From positions 1-64,000 of the forward strand of contig NZ_FWXJ01000015.1 in assembly GCF_900176405.1 (NCBI RefSeq): a stretch of 64,000 nt of DNA, written 5' to 3'. Made by a program: the position numbers and the translations under genes. Source of the stretch: Polynucleobacter kasalickyi. GTDB taxonomy: Bacteria > Pseudomonadota > Gammaproteobacteria > Burkholderiales > Burkholderiaceae. This document shows positions 6,621-14,453 of the stretch, piece by piece; position 1 is the stretch's first letter; each line of letters begins with the position of its first letter. The notes under the pieces are model-generated. The model worked only from the letters and a program-made list of their open reading frames with translations. It made no database searches and was not told the DNA's origin.

Positions 6621-7942
6621 TATTTTTTCTGAAACAACCCATAGAAAAAACCATCATGCCATTGATTTGGTAAAAGCTGTCCTAAACAATCTAACCGCAC
6701 AATATCGCTGTAGGTTCTCATTAACCATTGGCATTGATTCTCACCCTCCTCAGGAAACACTGAGCAAGTTACATAAAGCAAAAAACCGCCGGGTTTGAGC
6801 ACCTCCCACAAATTACCCAAGATTTTCTTTTGAGTAATAGATAGTTGTTGAAAGTCCTCATCTCTTCGCAATTCTAAAATATCTGGATGCCTTCTTACAA
6901 TCCCACTTGCAGAACAAGGGACATCGGCCAGGACGGCGTCAAAATACTGACCATTCCACCAACTTTTTAAATCGCAAGCATCGCCTTGAATAACGTTCGA
7001 AGCAAGATCTAATCGACTAAGATTTTCTTGGACTCGAAGGATTCTCGATGGGTCAAGCTCAAGACTAGTTAAATCAAGCTGCGTCAACTCTAATAAGTGC
7101 GTCGTTTTACCACCCGGCGCTGAACAAGCATCCAAAACACGCAGATCTTTTTTTAAAGGTAATAAGTGAGCGGCAAATTGCGCGCCTAAATCCTGAATAC
7201 TAAAATAACCTTGATCATATCCAGGTAATTGCTGTACTTGTATCGAATGAGCCAAACGAATTGCCTGTGGCGCCAGTTTTAAATATACCTTTGGGATTTC
7301 AATGGTCTCAATTGCTTGGTTTTCGAGTAAATCTAGATATTCGCGTCTCGTAATTTTTGTTGTATTAACACGTAAGTAAAAACCAGGCTCATGTAAGTTG
7401 GTGTCAAGAATATTTAACCAATCTTTAGGATGCGCTTTTTTAAGGCGCTTCACCCACCATTGTTGAAAATACTCGACATCGTCCCGAACAGGTCCAATAA
7501 ATAAATTTGGGTTTTCCACACAGCGTCTTAACACAGCATTGATTAAACCTTTAGCATATTGCGTTTTAGTGGATAGAGTCGCTGCATTTACCGCTTCATT
7601 TACTAGGGTATGAGAGTTATATTTATTCGGAGAATCTGGTAGCAAGACGCTAGCAGCAACTAAAAGTAAGTTCTCGACCTCAATTTCTGGTTCTTTAGTA
7701 ATAAACTCATAAATAACGTGCAACAACCTAGCTTTATGGCGAAGTGTTGTAAAAGTAAAACTCTGAACTGCAGAACGTAATTCCTTAGGCAGATTAACAA
7801 AGCTTTCAGTCAAAGTCATACCAGTCTCTAAAGCATTTAATGCGATTGCAGAATGTTGGAGAATTTGACTTAAATTAGCTCCTTTTAATTCATTTGGCAC
7901 ATTACTTAATTCAGTTTTTTTTGGGGGGGTCGTCTTATTCAC
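6620..7942 (-). CDS. rsmB: 16S rRNA (cytosine-967-C5)-methyltransferase RsmB
   Basis: 440 residues. The N-terminal NusB-like RNA-binding domain spans about 25-165 and the C-terminal SAM methyltransferase domain about 190-440. The SAM motif is LDACSAPGGKTTHL. The two cysteines of the RNA m5C mechanism are in ADVPCSASGIVRRHP and LLYVTCSVFPEEGE. It methylates C967 of 16S rRNA. The start is GTG, overlapping the htpX stop (TAGTG), and translation is probably coupled. Confidence 0.95.
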   Translation of the reverse strand: MNKTTPPKKTELSNVPNELKGANLSQILQHSAIALNALETGMTLTESFVNLPKELRSAVQSFTFTTLRHKARLLHVIYEFITKEPEIEVENLLLVAASVLLPDSPNKYNSHTLVNEAVNAATLSTKTQYAKGLINAVLRRCVENPNLFIGPVRDDVEYFQQWWVKRLKKAHPKDWLNILDTNLHEPGFYLRVNTTKITRREYLDLLENQAIETIEIPKVYLKLAPQAIRLAHSIQVQQLPGYDQGYFSIQDLGAQFAAHLLPLKKDLRVLDACSAPGGKTTHLLELTQLDLTSLELDPSRILRVQENLSRLDLASNVIQGDACDLKSWWNGQYFDAVLADVPCSASGIVRRHPDILELRRDEDFQQLSITQKKILGNLWEVLKPGGFLLYVTCSVFPEEGENQCQWLMRTYSDIVRLDCLGQLLPNQWHDGFFYGLFQKK

Positions 7943-8799
7943 TAATTTGGATATATTCCTGTTTGAGACATTTGTAAAAGATTAGTAACTCGCTGTTCAG
8001 TGGCTGGGTGGGTTGAAAACAATCCACGTAAACCACCTGCGGACAAAGGATTCATAATCATCATTTGAGCAACTGCTGGATGCTCTTCAACCGCTTGAAA
8101 AGGAATACCAGATGCATAGTTCTCTATTTTTCGGAGAGCCATTGCTAATGCTTCAGGATCTCCACTTATTTCAGCGCCACCACGGTCTGCATCATATTCT
8201 CTAGCTCTTGATATCGACATTTGAATTAGACTAGCAGCAAGAGGCGCTAACAACATCACTAATATTCCAGCAATCGGATTTGATCTTCCTTCGCTGTCTC
8301 TGGGGCTTAAAAACATCGCAAAATTGGCGATGCCTGATATCGCACCAGCCATTGTTGCCGCAATTGTTGAAATCAGGATATCACGATGTTTAACATGAGC
8401 TAACTCATGGCCCATGACACCTCTCAACTCTCTTTCGGTCAATATACTTAAAATACCCGTGGTAGCTGCAACAGCTGCATTCTCCGGATTCCGACCTGTG
8501 GCAAATGCATTCGGTGCATCTTCCTCAATAATATACACTTTGGGCATTGGTAAATCAGCCTTTTGTGATAACTCTCTAATCATCTGATAGTACTTCGGAT
8601 AGTTTGTCTCATCTACTTGGATGGCACCAACCATCTTTAAGACCATCTTGTCTGAGTTCCAATAACTAAAGAAATTCATGCCAACAGCAAATAAAAATGC
8701 AATCAAAACACCTTGCCCACCGCCCAAGACACCACCGATAAAAATAAACAATGCAGTAATGACTGCCATTAAAACTGCGGTTTTAGCTAAATTAAACAT
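7942..8799 (-). CDS. htpX: Membrane zinc metalloprotease HtpX
   Basis: 285 residues, the usual family length. Two N-terminal membrane segments are followed by the zinc-binding [12 protein letters not shown] (HExxH), two more hydrophobic segments and the downstream Glu ligand in [14 protein letters not shown]. HtpX is an M48B protease of the cytoplasmic membrane involved in quality control of membrane proteins, partly redundant with FtsH. A GGGAGG ribosome-binding site precedes the ATG. It lies 41 bases after fmt. Confidence 0.95.
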   Translation of the reverse strand: MFNLAKTAVLMAVITALFIFIGGVLGGGQGVLIAFLFAVGMNFFSYWNSDKMVLKMVGAIQVDETNYPKYYQMIRELSQKADLPMPKVYIIEEDAPNAFATGRNPENAAVAATTGILSILTERELRGVMGHELAHVKHRDILISTIAATMAGAISGIANFAMFLSPRDSEGRSNPIAGILVMLLAPLAASLIQMSISRAREYDADRGGAEISGDPEALAMALRKIENYASGIPFQAVEEHPAVAQMMIMNPLSAGGLRGLFSTHPATEQRVTNLLQMSQTGIYPN

Positions 8800-8840
8800 T
8801 GTTCCTCCCTCTCAAATGTAAGTATCAATATATCAAATTT

Positions 8841-9830
8841 TTAGTTAAATTTCTGACCAACATGGAAGCTATTCGTTTGAATAAACTGCTTAGAAGTAGC
8901 CCTTTTAGAACCCGCTTTTTGCAATTCAAGGATGCGTAAAACTCCTTTGCCACAGGCTATCTCAATACCAAGCTCATTAATCTCTAGAATTTCCCCAGGA
9001 GTAGCTGAGCGATGCTGGGTAACTACGTCGGAGATATCCTCACTTAACCAGAACTTATAAAGTACATCCAAGGAATGAGTAAAAGCAACCGGCCCTGGAT
9101 TTAATGCTCGAATTTGGCGATTAATTATTTGAGCATCTTGCGACCAGTCGATTAAAGCTTCTTCCTTGAGGATTTTTTGAGCATAAGTAACACCAATTTC
9201 TGACTGGTTAATCAATTGAAACTCTTTACCGTGCGCAACGTCGTTTAGAGTTTCATTTAACAATCTTGCGCCTTGAGATGCTAATCGATCATGTAGGGTT
9301 TGAGTGGTATCAAACGTTTGAATGTTAAGACGATCTTGCGCAATGATGGGTCCAGTATCTAAGCCTTCTGCCATTTTCATAATACATGTGCCAGTCTCCA
9401 CATCTCCGGACCAAATCGCTCGATGAATCGGTGCGGCCCCACGCCATCTTGGCAATAGTGAAGCATGGACATTAATACAACCTAATTGCGATTTAGACTC
9501 CGCCAACGCTAACAACCATTTTGGCAAGATCAGTCCATAAGCCGCCACAACCATTACATCAAAGTCTAATTGCTCTAATATGGATTTAGCTTCTGAGGCT
9601 TCTTGAGGGTATTTCCCATCAAGTTTTAAAGAGGTTGGTTGAAGTAGGGGAATATTTTTATCTAGTGCTACTTCTTTGACAGGGCTTGGATGTATTTTTA
9701 ACCCTCTGCCAGAGGGCCTATCTGGTTGAGTCATGACTAAAACAACCTGGTGCGCTGTTTGCAAAATACTACTTAAGATGATTTTTGCGAACTCTGGGGT
9801 ACCTGCATAAACGATTTTTAAAGGTCTCAA
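8841..9830 (-). CDS. fmt: Methionyl-tRNA formyltransferase
   Basis: 329 residues from a TTG start at 9830, chosen because GGAGG lies five to six bases upstream and the reading then begins MRPLKIVYAGTPEFA, as in the family. A longer reading from 9860 would add about ten unconserved residues. The start forms a TTGA 4-bp overlap with the preceding glycosyltransferase stop. The N-terminal formyltransferase domain has the catalytic signature INVHASLLPRWRGAAPI with Asn, His and downstream Asp in AEGLDTGPI. A C-terminal OB-fold binds tRNA. It formylates initiator Met-tRNA; the matching deformylase gene lies 4 kb away. Confidence 0.95.
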   Translation of the reverse strand: MRPLKIVYAGTPEFAKIILSSILQTAHQVVLVMTQPDRPSGRGLKIHPSPVKEVALDKNIPLLQPTSLKLDGKYPQEASEAKSILEQLDFDVMVVAAYGLILPKWLLALAESKSQLGCINVHASLLPRWRGAAPIHRAIWSGDVETGTCIMKMAEGLDTGPIIAQDRLNIQTFDTTQTLHDRLASQGARLLNETLNDVAHGKEFQLINQSEIGVTYAQKILKEEALIDWSQDAQIINRQIRALNPGPVAFTHSLDVLYKFWLSEDISDVVTQHRSATPGEILEINELGIEIACGKGVLRILELQKAGSKRATSKQFIQTNSFHVGQKFN

Positions 9831-11467
9831 TTTTCCTCCACACTTGGCAAAATCGCCCATTCTACCTGAAGTGGGGGCGCATCTTTTTTACTTGTCCACG
9901 GTACAGAAACAATACCTTTAACGGGTGCTTTTTCAAATAACTCCATCACTTTTGCCGAAGGTGGATGTCCGCCTCGCCACCATTGACCCGCAGGCGTTGG
10001 GGCATGGTCCATCAAAATTAAGAGGGGCTTTTTTCTATCAGAGGGCATTAACCATGGCGACTCTAAATCATTCGCATCAATCCAAGCTTTTATTTTTCTA
10101 CCCTTAGATACAGGGTCATTAATAATGACATTACCAATAATCCAGGTGTCACCTGCAATCCAACTAATCGGTTGACCATGGGTAAAAGCACTATTTTCTT
10201 GCCAGCGTAAATTGATAGCGTCCCCTAATTTTTTACTTGGAAAATTTCCTCTACCTTGCTTACCTAAATAATCGGCTCCCGGCCCCACAATCAAAGCATA
10301 ACCAACCGCAAAAAGGCAATGTATCCACAGTATTTTTTTGATAAAGCTGACGATTGAAATATCACTTACAAAAAAAGAACCAATAAAGCCAATACCTAAA
10401 TAAAAAGTAACTGCCCACTTCGCCTCAATTTTTTGACCTAGCAAAATACCAATCATGAGAGTAATAACAGTTGGGCCAAGGGCAAAAAAAATCAAAAAAA
10501 TACGATCTTGTTGTGTAAATCGATGCCACCACGTGGTTTTCAAATGATTTTTTTCTACTAATTGCAACTGCGAATCTTTATTTTTCTGAGCCAAATGAAT
10601 CAGCAAATAAATCCCAATAATTATTGGCGACACTCGGTAAATCTGGGTTAAAAAGAAACCACTAAAAAGTTCAAATAACTTTGTGCCATAAGAGGAGGAC
10701 TCCGCGAGAGATTCTCTCGCATAAAAAAGTGGGCCTTGACCTTGGTTCGTTTGTTCATAAAGCCAGAGCAAGTGGGGACCCATTATCAGTAAACAAATGG
10801 CAATACTCATCATCATACCAAGTAGGGCACTTTTCTTTTGGAACCTTTTATCAACTAGAAAGTGAACTAGCAAAACACTGATTTGTACGATTGCACTATA
10901 TTTACTTAGAAGGGCTAAGCCAGTTACAAGTCCTAATAAAATCCAGTACAAGAAGTAGTTCTTTTTATTAGAAGTCTCAAAGTTTATTTTTCTTTCCTGC
11001 ACCCAAGAAGAATAATAAAAGTTAAACATGGCTGCAATTGACCAGAGTTGGACACTGTTATGGTTGTAGTCTCCACCTCTAGTGGTGTAATAAATAATCG
11101 TTGATCCCGTTAAAACAAAAACCAAAGGCGCATAACTTGGAATTAATTGATTACTTTGTTTGCATATTTTTTTATAAAGATCAAAAACAATCAGTTGGGA
11201 GAAGAGCACACTGAGATAGCCTAAGGCAAAGGGTAACCAAAGGACCTTACCGATGAGCATCGTTAAGGGATAAATAATCCATGAAGGGAGTGGTGGGTGT
11301 TTTTGATATCCCAACTCAAATGAACTAGCCCAAACCAGCTCCTCCATGTTGTCCCATTCAGGCGCATGTCGCGTTACAACGGTGGTGAAAAACCAAATAC
11401 ATGCAATCAGCAAGAATATTGGTAGGGCGTTTTTCACTAACTTTTGGGATTTTTCATTTTCCACCAT
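9827..11467 (-). CDS. GT39/ArnT-like polytopic glycosyltransferase
   Basis: 546 residues with about ten membrane segments and a soluble C-terminal domain. The first periplasmic loop has HAPEWDNMEELVW followed by KHPPLPSWIIYP, the acidic loop plus HPPLP signature of PMT/ArnT-like GT-C enzymes that use polyprenyl-phosphate sugars. ArnT-type enzymes transfer an amino sugar from undecaprenyl phosphate to lipid A on the periplasmic side. Divergent neighbours 64 bases away encode a GtrB-like Und-P-sugar synthase, a GtrA-like flippase and a YdjC-family deacetylase, which together would make and expose the donor. It overlaps fmt by 4 bp and is first in that run. The acceptor is not proven. Confidence 0.8.
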   Translation of the reverse strand: MVENEKSQKLVKNALPIFLLIACIWFFTTVVTRHAPEWDNMEELVWASSFELGYQKHPPLPSWIIYPLTMLIGKVLWLPFALGYLSVLFSQLIVFDLYKKICKQSNQLIPSYAPLVFVLTGSTIIYYTTRGGDYNHNSVQLWSIAAMFNFYYSSWVQERKINFETSNKKNYFLYWILLGLVTGLALLSKYSAIVQISVLLVHFLVDKRFQKKSALLGMMMSIAICLLIMGPHLLWLYEQTNQGQGPLFYARESLAESSSYGTKLFELFSGFFLTQIYRVSPIIIGIYLLIHLAQKNKDSQLQLVEKNHLKTTWWHRFTQQDRIFLIFFALGPTVITLMIGILLGQKIEAKWAVTFYLGIGFIGSFFVSDISIVSFIKKILWIHCLFAVGYALIVGPGADYLGKQGRGNFPSKKLGDAINLRWQENSAFTHGQPISWIAGDTWIIGNVIINDPVSKGRKIKAWIDANDLESPWLMPSDRKKPLLILMDHAPTPAGQWWRGGHPPSAKVMELFEKAPVKGIVSVPWTSKKDAPPLQVEWAILPSVEEN

Positions 11468-11537
11468 TAGTAACGGAGGCTTTCTCTTAATTATGATTTA
11501 TAGTCTGTAATTATAGATTTAACTGTAAAATTTGAAT

Positions 11538-12503
11538 ATGCCTATTAATCCTTCTCGTTTAACCAACTTTTCTTTAAGCGTTGTTGTGCCGGCTTATAAT
11601 GAATCGACTAATTTAATAAAGTTTGTCGAAACATTAAGATTAACTGTTTCTAAAATTACCCCTGTTTACGAGATCATCATTATCAATGATGGTAGTCGCG
11701 ACAATACGGATGAAATTGGTGTCCAACTAGCCCAAGAAAATAGCATTCGCTACCTTTCATTTTCCAGAAATTTTGGCAAAGAAGCCGCCTTATCTGCAGG
11801 GATTGATCACGCAAGAGGCGATGCTGTTTTGTTGATCGATGCGGATTTTCAACATCCGATGGAAAAACTATCCGAAATGTGCTCCCTTTGGCAAAGTGGT
11901 TATGACATGGTCTATGGTGTAATTGTTGATCGTGGTAATGAATCATTTTTAAAACGCTTTGGCACCCGCTTTTTTTACTCTTTAATGAGCGCTGGAACAG
12001 ATGTTCCAATCCCACAAAATGCAGGGGATTTTCGGTGGTTAGATCGTAAAGTAGTGAATGCACTCAAGATGTTGCCGGAAAGAAATCGTTTTATGAAAGG
12101 TTTGTATGCTTGGGTCGGTTTTAAATCAATCGGCATGCCTTTTATTCCAGCCGACCGTTTTAGTGGCGTGTCTAGTTTTAAATTAACGAGTCTGATCAAA
12201 TTAGCCCTTTCAGGCATTACCGCTTTTAGCACCCTACCTTTGAGGCTATGGACTTTTATTGGTGGATTTATTTCGCTAGTTGCTATTTCCTATGCTATTT
12301 ATGTGGTTTTTGACACCCTCATTTATGGCAACCCTGTTGGTGGTTGGCCAACGATTACGGTTGCTTTAATGCTGTTTTCTGGTGTGCAACTATTATCCAT
12401 TGGAATCCTCGGAGAATACATCGGCCGTATTTTTGATGAGGTTAAACAACGGCCTCTCTACTTGATTGCAAAAGATCATGATAATAGTTCCTTGGATTCG
12501 TAA
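11538..12503 (+). CDS. GtrB/ArnC-like family 2 glycosyltransferase
   Basis: 321 residues from the ATG at 11538; a TTG two codons upstream is also possible and neither has a strong ribosome-binding site. The GT-A domain (about 10-230) has LSVVVPAYNE, IIINDGSRDNT and the metal-binding LIDADFQHP. Two C-terminal membrane helices follow (about 230-300), then LGEYIGRIFDEVKQRP, the signature of DPM/GtrB/ArnC-type enzymes. These load a sugar from a nucleotide donor onto undecaprenyl phosphate at the cytoplasmic face. It leads an operon with overlapping gtrA-like and deacetylase genes. Confidence 0.87.
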   Translation: MPINPSRLTNFSLSVVVPAYNESTNLIKFVETLRLTVSKITPVYEIIIINDGSRDNTDEIGVQLAQENSIRYLSFSRNFGKEAALSAGIDHARGDAVLLIDADFQHPMEKLSEMCSLWQSGYDMVYGVIVDRGNESFLKRFGTRFFYSLMSAGTDVPIPQNAGDFRWLDRKVVNALKMLPERNRFMKGLYAWVGFKSIGMPFIPADRFSGVSSFKLTSLIKLALSGITAFSTLPLRLWTFIGGFISLVAISYAIYVVFDTLIYGNPVGGWPTITVALMLFSGVQLLSIGILGEYIGRIFDEVKQRPLYLIAKDHDNSSLDS

Positions 12504-12882
12504 ACTCCCTCAAGTCAGTCTTTTTATCATCGTAGGGGGCGGGGCGGCTGCAGTTCATTTCTTCAGTGTAATTTTTTTTGTAGAGCTTTTCGCTGTACCA
12601 GCCATGTTGGCCAATATTTTTGCTTTTTTCATTGCCTTTTGTTTTAGTTTTTTAGGTCAACGCTATTTGACATTTTCTGACTCGAATCAATCTTTTTACT
12701 ATTCTTTAAAACGGTATTTTTTTGTTTCTGCATGTTCGTTTATGTTTAATGAAGGCTTGTTCTTCGTCTCTATTTATCACTTACACGCACCTTACTTTAT
12801 CGCTTTACCAATTATCGTTTTATTGGTTGCAATTGGTACGTTTATCGTTACAAAACGCTGGGCTTTTAAGCTATCCCAATGA
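12478..12882 (+). CDS. GtrA-like membrane protein, putative Und-P-sugar flippase
   Basis: 134 residues from the ATG at 12478; an upstream TTG at 12466 would add four residues. Four hydrophobic segments fill the protein, with FIIVGGGAAAVHF at the N-terminus and LLVAIGTFIVTKRWAF at the end, both typical of the GtrA family. GtrA proteins are proposed to flip undecaprenyl-phosphate sugars across the inner membrane. The start lies 26 bases inside the gtrB-like gene and the stop overlaps the deacetylase start by 4 bp (ATGA), so the three are one transcription unit. Confidence 0.85.
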   Translation: MIIVPWIRKLPQVSLFIIVGGGAAAVHFFSVIFFVELFAVPAMLANIFAFFIAFCFSFLGQRYLTFSDSNQSFYYSLKRYFFVSACSFMFNEGLFFVSIYHLHAPYFIALPIIVLLVAIGTFIVTKRWAFKLSQ

Positions 12883-13691
12883 CCATCATTCAAATTTGTG
12901 CGGACGATTTTGGGCAAGACCCACTTATTAACGAAGCTATCTTCAAACTCTTTGAGGCCAAACGCCTCTCTGCCACGAGCGTTTTAATTGAGGGCTCTCA
13001 CGTTACTTCCTGCATTCAAGATATTCAGAAGGCGCATAATAATGGCCTTGAGGTAGGCTTACATTTTAATTTAACTCTGAATTTTCCTAATATTGAGGGG
13101 CAATGTATTAAGCCTCTGTTTCAATGGATTCTGTTAAGTCAACTAGGACTGATTAATACGAATCAGGTGCGTCAGGCTTTTGTCTCCCAATTATCAAGAT
13201 TTGAAGATCTTTTTGGTTTTATGCCCGACTACATTGATGGGCATCAACATGTCCATCAGTTTTCTGGGATTGGTCAAGTCCTTCTTGATGAAGTATTCAA
13301 TCGTTATTCAAAGAACGAACTACCTTGGATTCGAAATACCTTGCTACCAAGTGGGGCCACAAACATTCCACAAGTCACTAAATGTCTTATTCTGCAATTA
13401 CTTGGTGGGAAACAATTTAAAAAACTTCTAAGCATGACAAATATTCCTTCCAACGCTGGCTTTTTGGGTGTTTATGGCTTTAATGCACCGACAGAAGCTT
13501 CTTATCGAGCGTTGGCTCAAGCTTGGCTAAAGAATTCCCGAAGTAATACCTTAATCATGTGTCACCCAGCTGTAAGTTCTGTTGTAAATGATGCGATTGG
13601 TCACCAAAGACCGATTGAATTTAACTATCTAAGCTCGGATGCTTTCCAAGAAGACTTGGAGTTATTTAACATCTCCATTGGCACCAATTAA
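12879..13691 (+). CDS. YdjC/ChbG/HpnK-family deacetylase (NaxD-like)
   Basis: 270 residues. Metal-binding elements of the YdjC fold are all present: CADDFG near residue 8, GLHFNLT near 60 and DGHQHVHQ near 120, with a late CHPA motif. Members remove acetyl groups from N-acetyl sugars: chitobiose (ChbG), hopanoid GlcNAc (HpnK), and, in Francisella, undecaprenyl-phosphate GalNAc (NaxD) in lipid A modification. The operon with GtrB- and GtrA-like proteins favours the NaxD-type role. Chain length of the true substrate cannot be read from sequence. It ends 10 bases from the convergent def. Confidence 0.85.
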   Translation: MTIIQICADDFGQDPLINEAIFKLFEAKRLSATSVLIEGSHVTSCIQDIQKAHNNGLEVGLHFNLTLNFPNIEGQCIKPLFQWILLSQLGLINTNQVRQAFVSQLSRFEDLFGFMPDYIDGHQHVHQFSGIGQVLLDEVFNRYSKNELPWIRNTLLPSGATNIPQVTKCLILQLLGGKQFKKLLSMTNIPSNAGFLGVYGFNAPTEASYRALAQAWLKNSRSNTLIMCHPAVSSVVNDAIGHQRPIEFNYLSSDAFQEDLELFNISIGTN

Positions 13692-13701
13692 CGAATAGAT
13701 A

Positions 13702-14211
13702 TTAGTTGGAGTAGAGCTTTTCTCTTTTTTTCATTTTCCCTTTGATTCTCATTCTTTTTAAAGGGGATAGGTAATCCACAAATACTTTACCAATCAAATG
13801 ATCCATTTCATGTTGAATACATACAGATAGCAAACCTTCTGCCTCTAATTCAAAAACCTCACCATTTTCATTAAAAGCTCTTACACGAACTTTGTTCGGT
13901 CTATCAACCTCATCAAAATAATCTGGCACCGATAAACATCCCTCACGCCAAATTTTATGTTCATCACTTTGCCAAATAATTTCAGGGTTGATAAAAACCT
14001 TTAATTCTTCCCGACTATCTGATGTATCGATGACAATAATACGCTCATGAATATCCACTTGAGTTGCAGCTAGTCCAACTCCAGGAGCCTCATACATGGT
14101 ATGAGCCATATCAGCCACAATTTTTTTGAGGCGATCGTCGAATGTCTTTACTGACTTTGCCACTTTGTGTAGCCTTGGATCTGGATAACAAATAATAGGT
14201 AGTAATGCCAT
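13702..14211 (-). CDS. def: Peptide deformylase
   Basis: 169 residues, normal length for type 1 deformylases. The three motifs are intact: [17 protein letters not shown] (Cys metal ligand) and QHEMDHLIG (HExxH). It removes the formyl group from nascent N-termini. It is separated from fmt by the glycosyltransferase region and faces the opposite way to topB; no dprA or smg gene follows. Confidence 0.97.
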   Translation of the reverse strand: MALLPIICYPDPRLHKVAKSVKTFDDRLKKIVADMAHTMYEAPGVGLAATQVDIHERIIVIDTSDSREELKVFINPEIIWQSDEHKIWREGCLSVPDYFDEVDRPNKVRVRAFNENGEVFELEAEGLLSVCIQHEMDHLIGKVFVDYLSPLKRMRIKGKMKKREKLYSN

Positions 14212-14453
14212 ATATAGAATACAAGTTAGAAGTTATTATTTTACCTAATTGAAATTAGTATAGCGTGCAAAAGGATAATTTCTACTGAATTTATACATGA
14301 ATCTCCTAAAAATTTACTTAAAATTAAAGCCATAATAATCATATGTTTATAATAATTTTTTGAAATTTTTATTGCACACATTGAAAAAATTACATTTTTT
14401 TCTCGTCTTCGGGTAATAATAAAAAAGAGAAATTTAATTTTAAGGTATGAAAA
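14212..14453. other. Very AT-rich divergent intergenic region, no gene recognised
   Basis: About 240 bases between divergent def and topB, dominated by A and T runs. It should hold promoters for both genes, but no convincing -35/-10 pair or structured RNA could be assigned. In related Burkholderiales dprA and smg (DUF494) commonly lie near topB and def; no trace of either is visible here. Confidence 0.6.
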
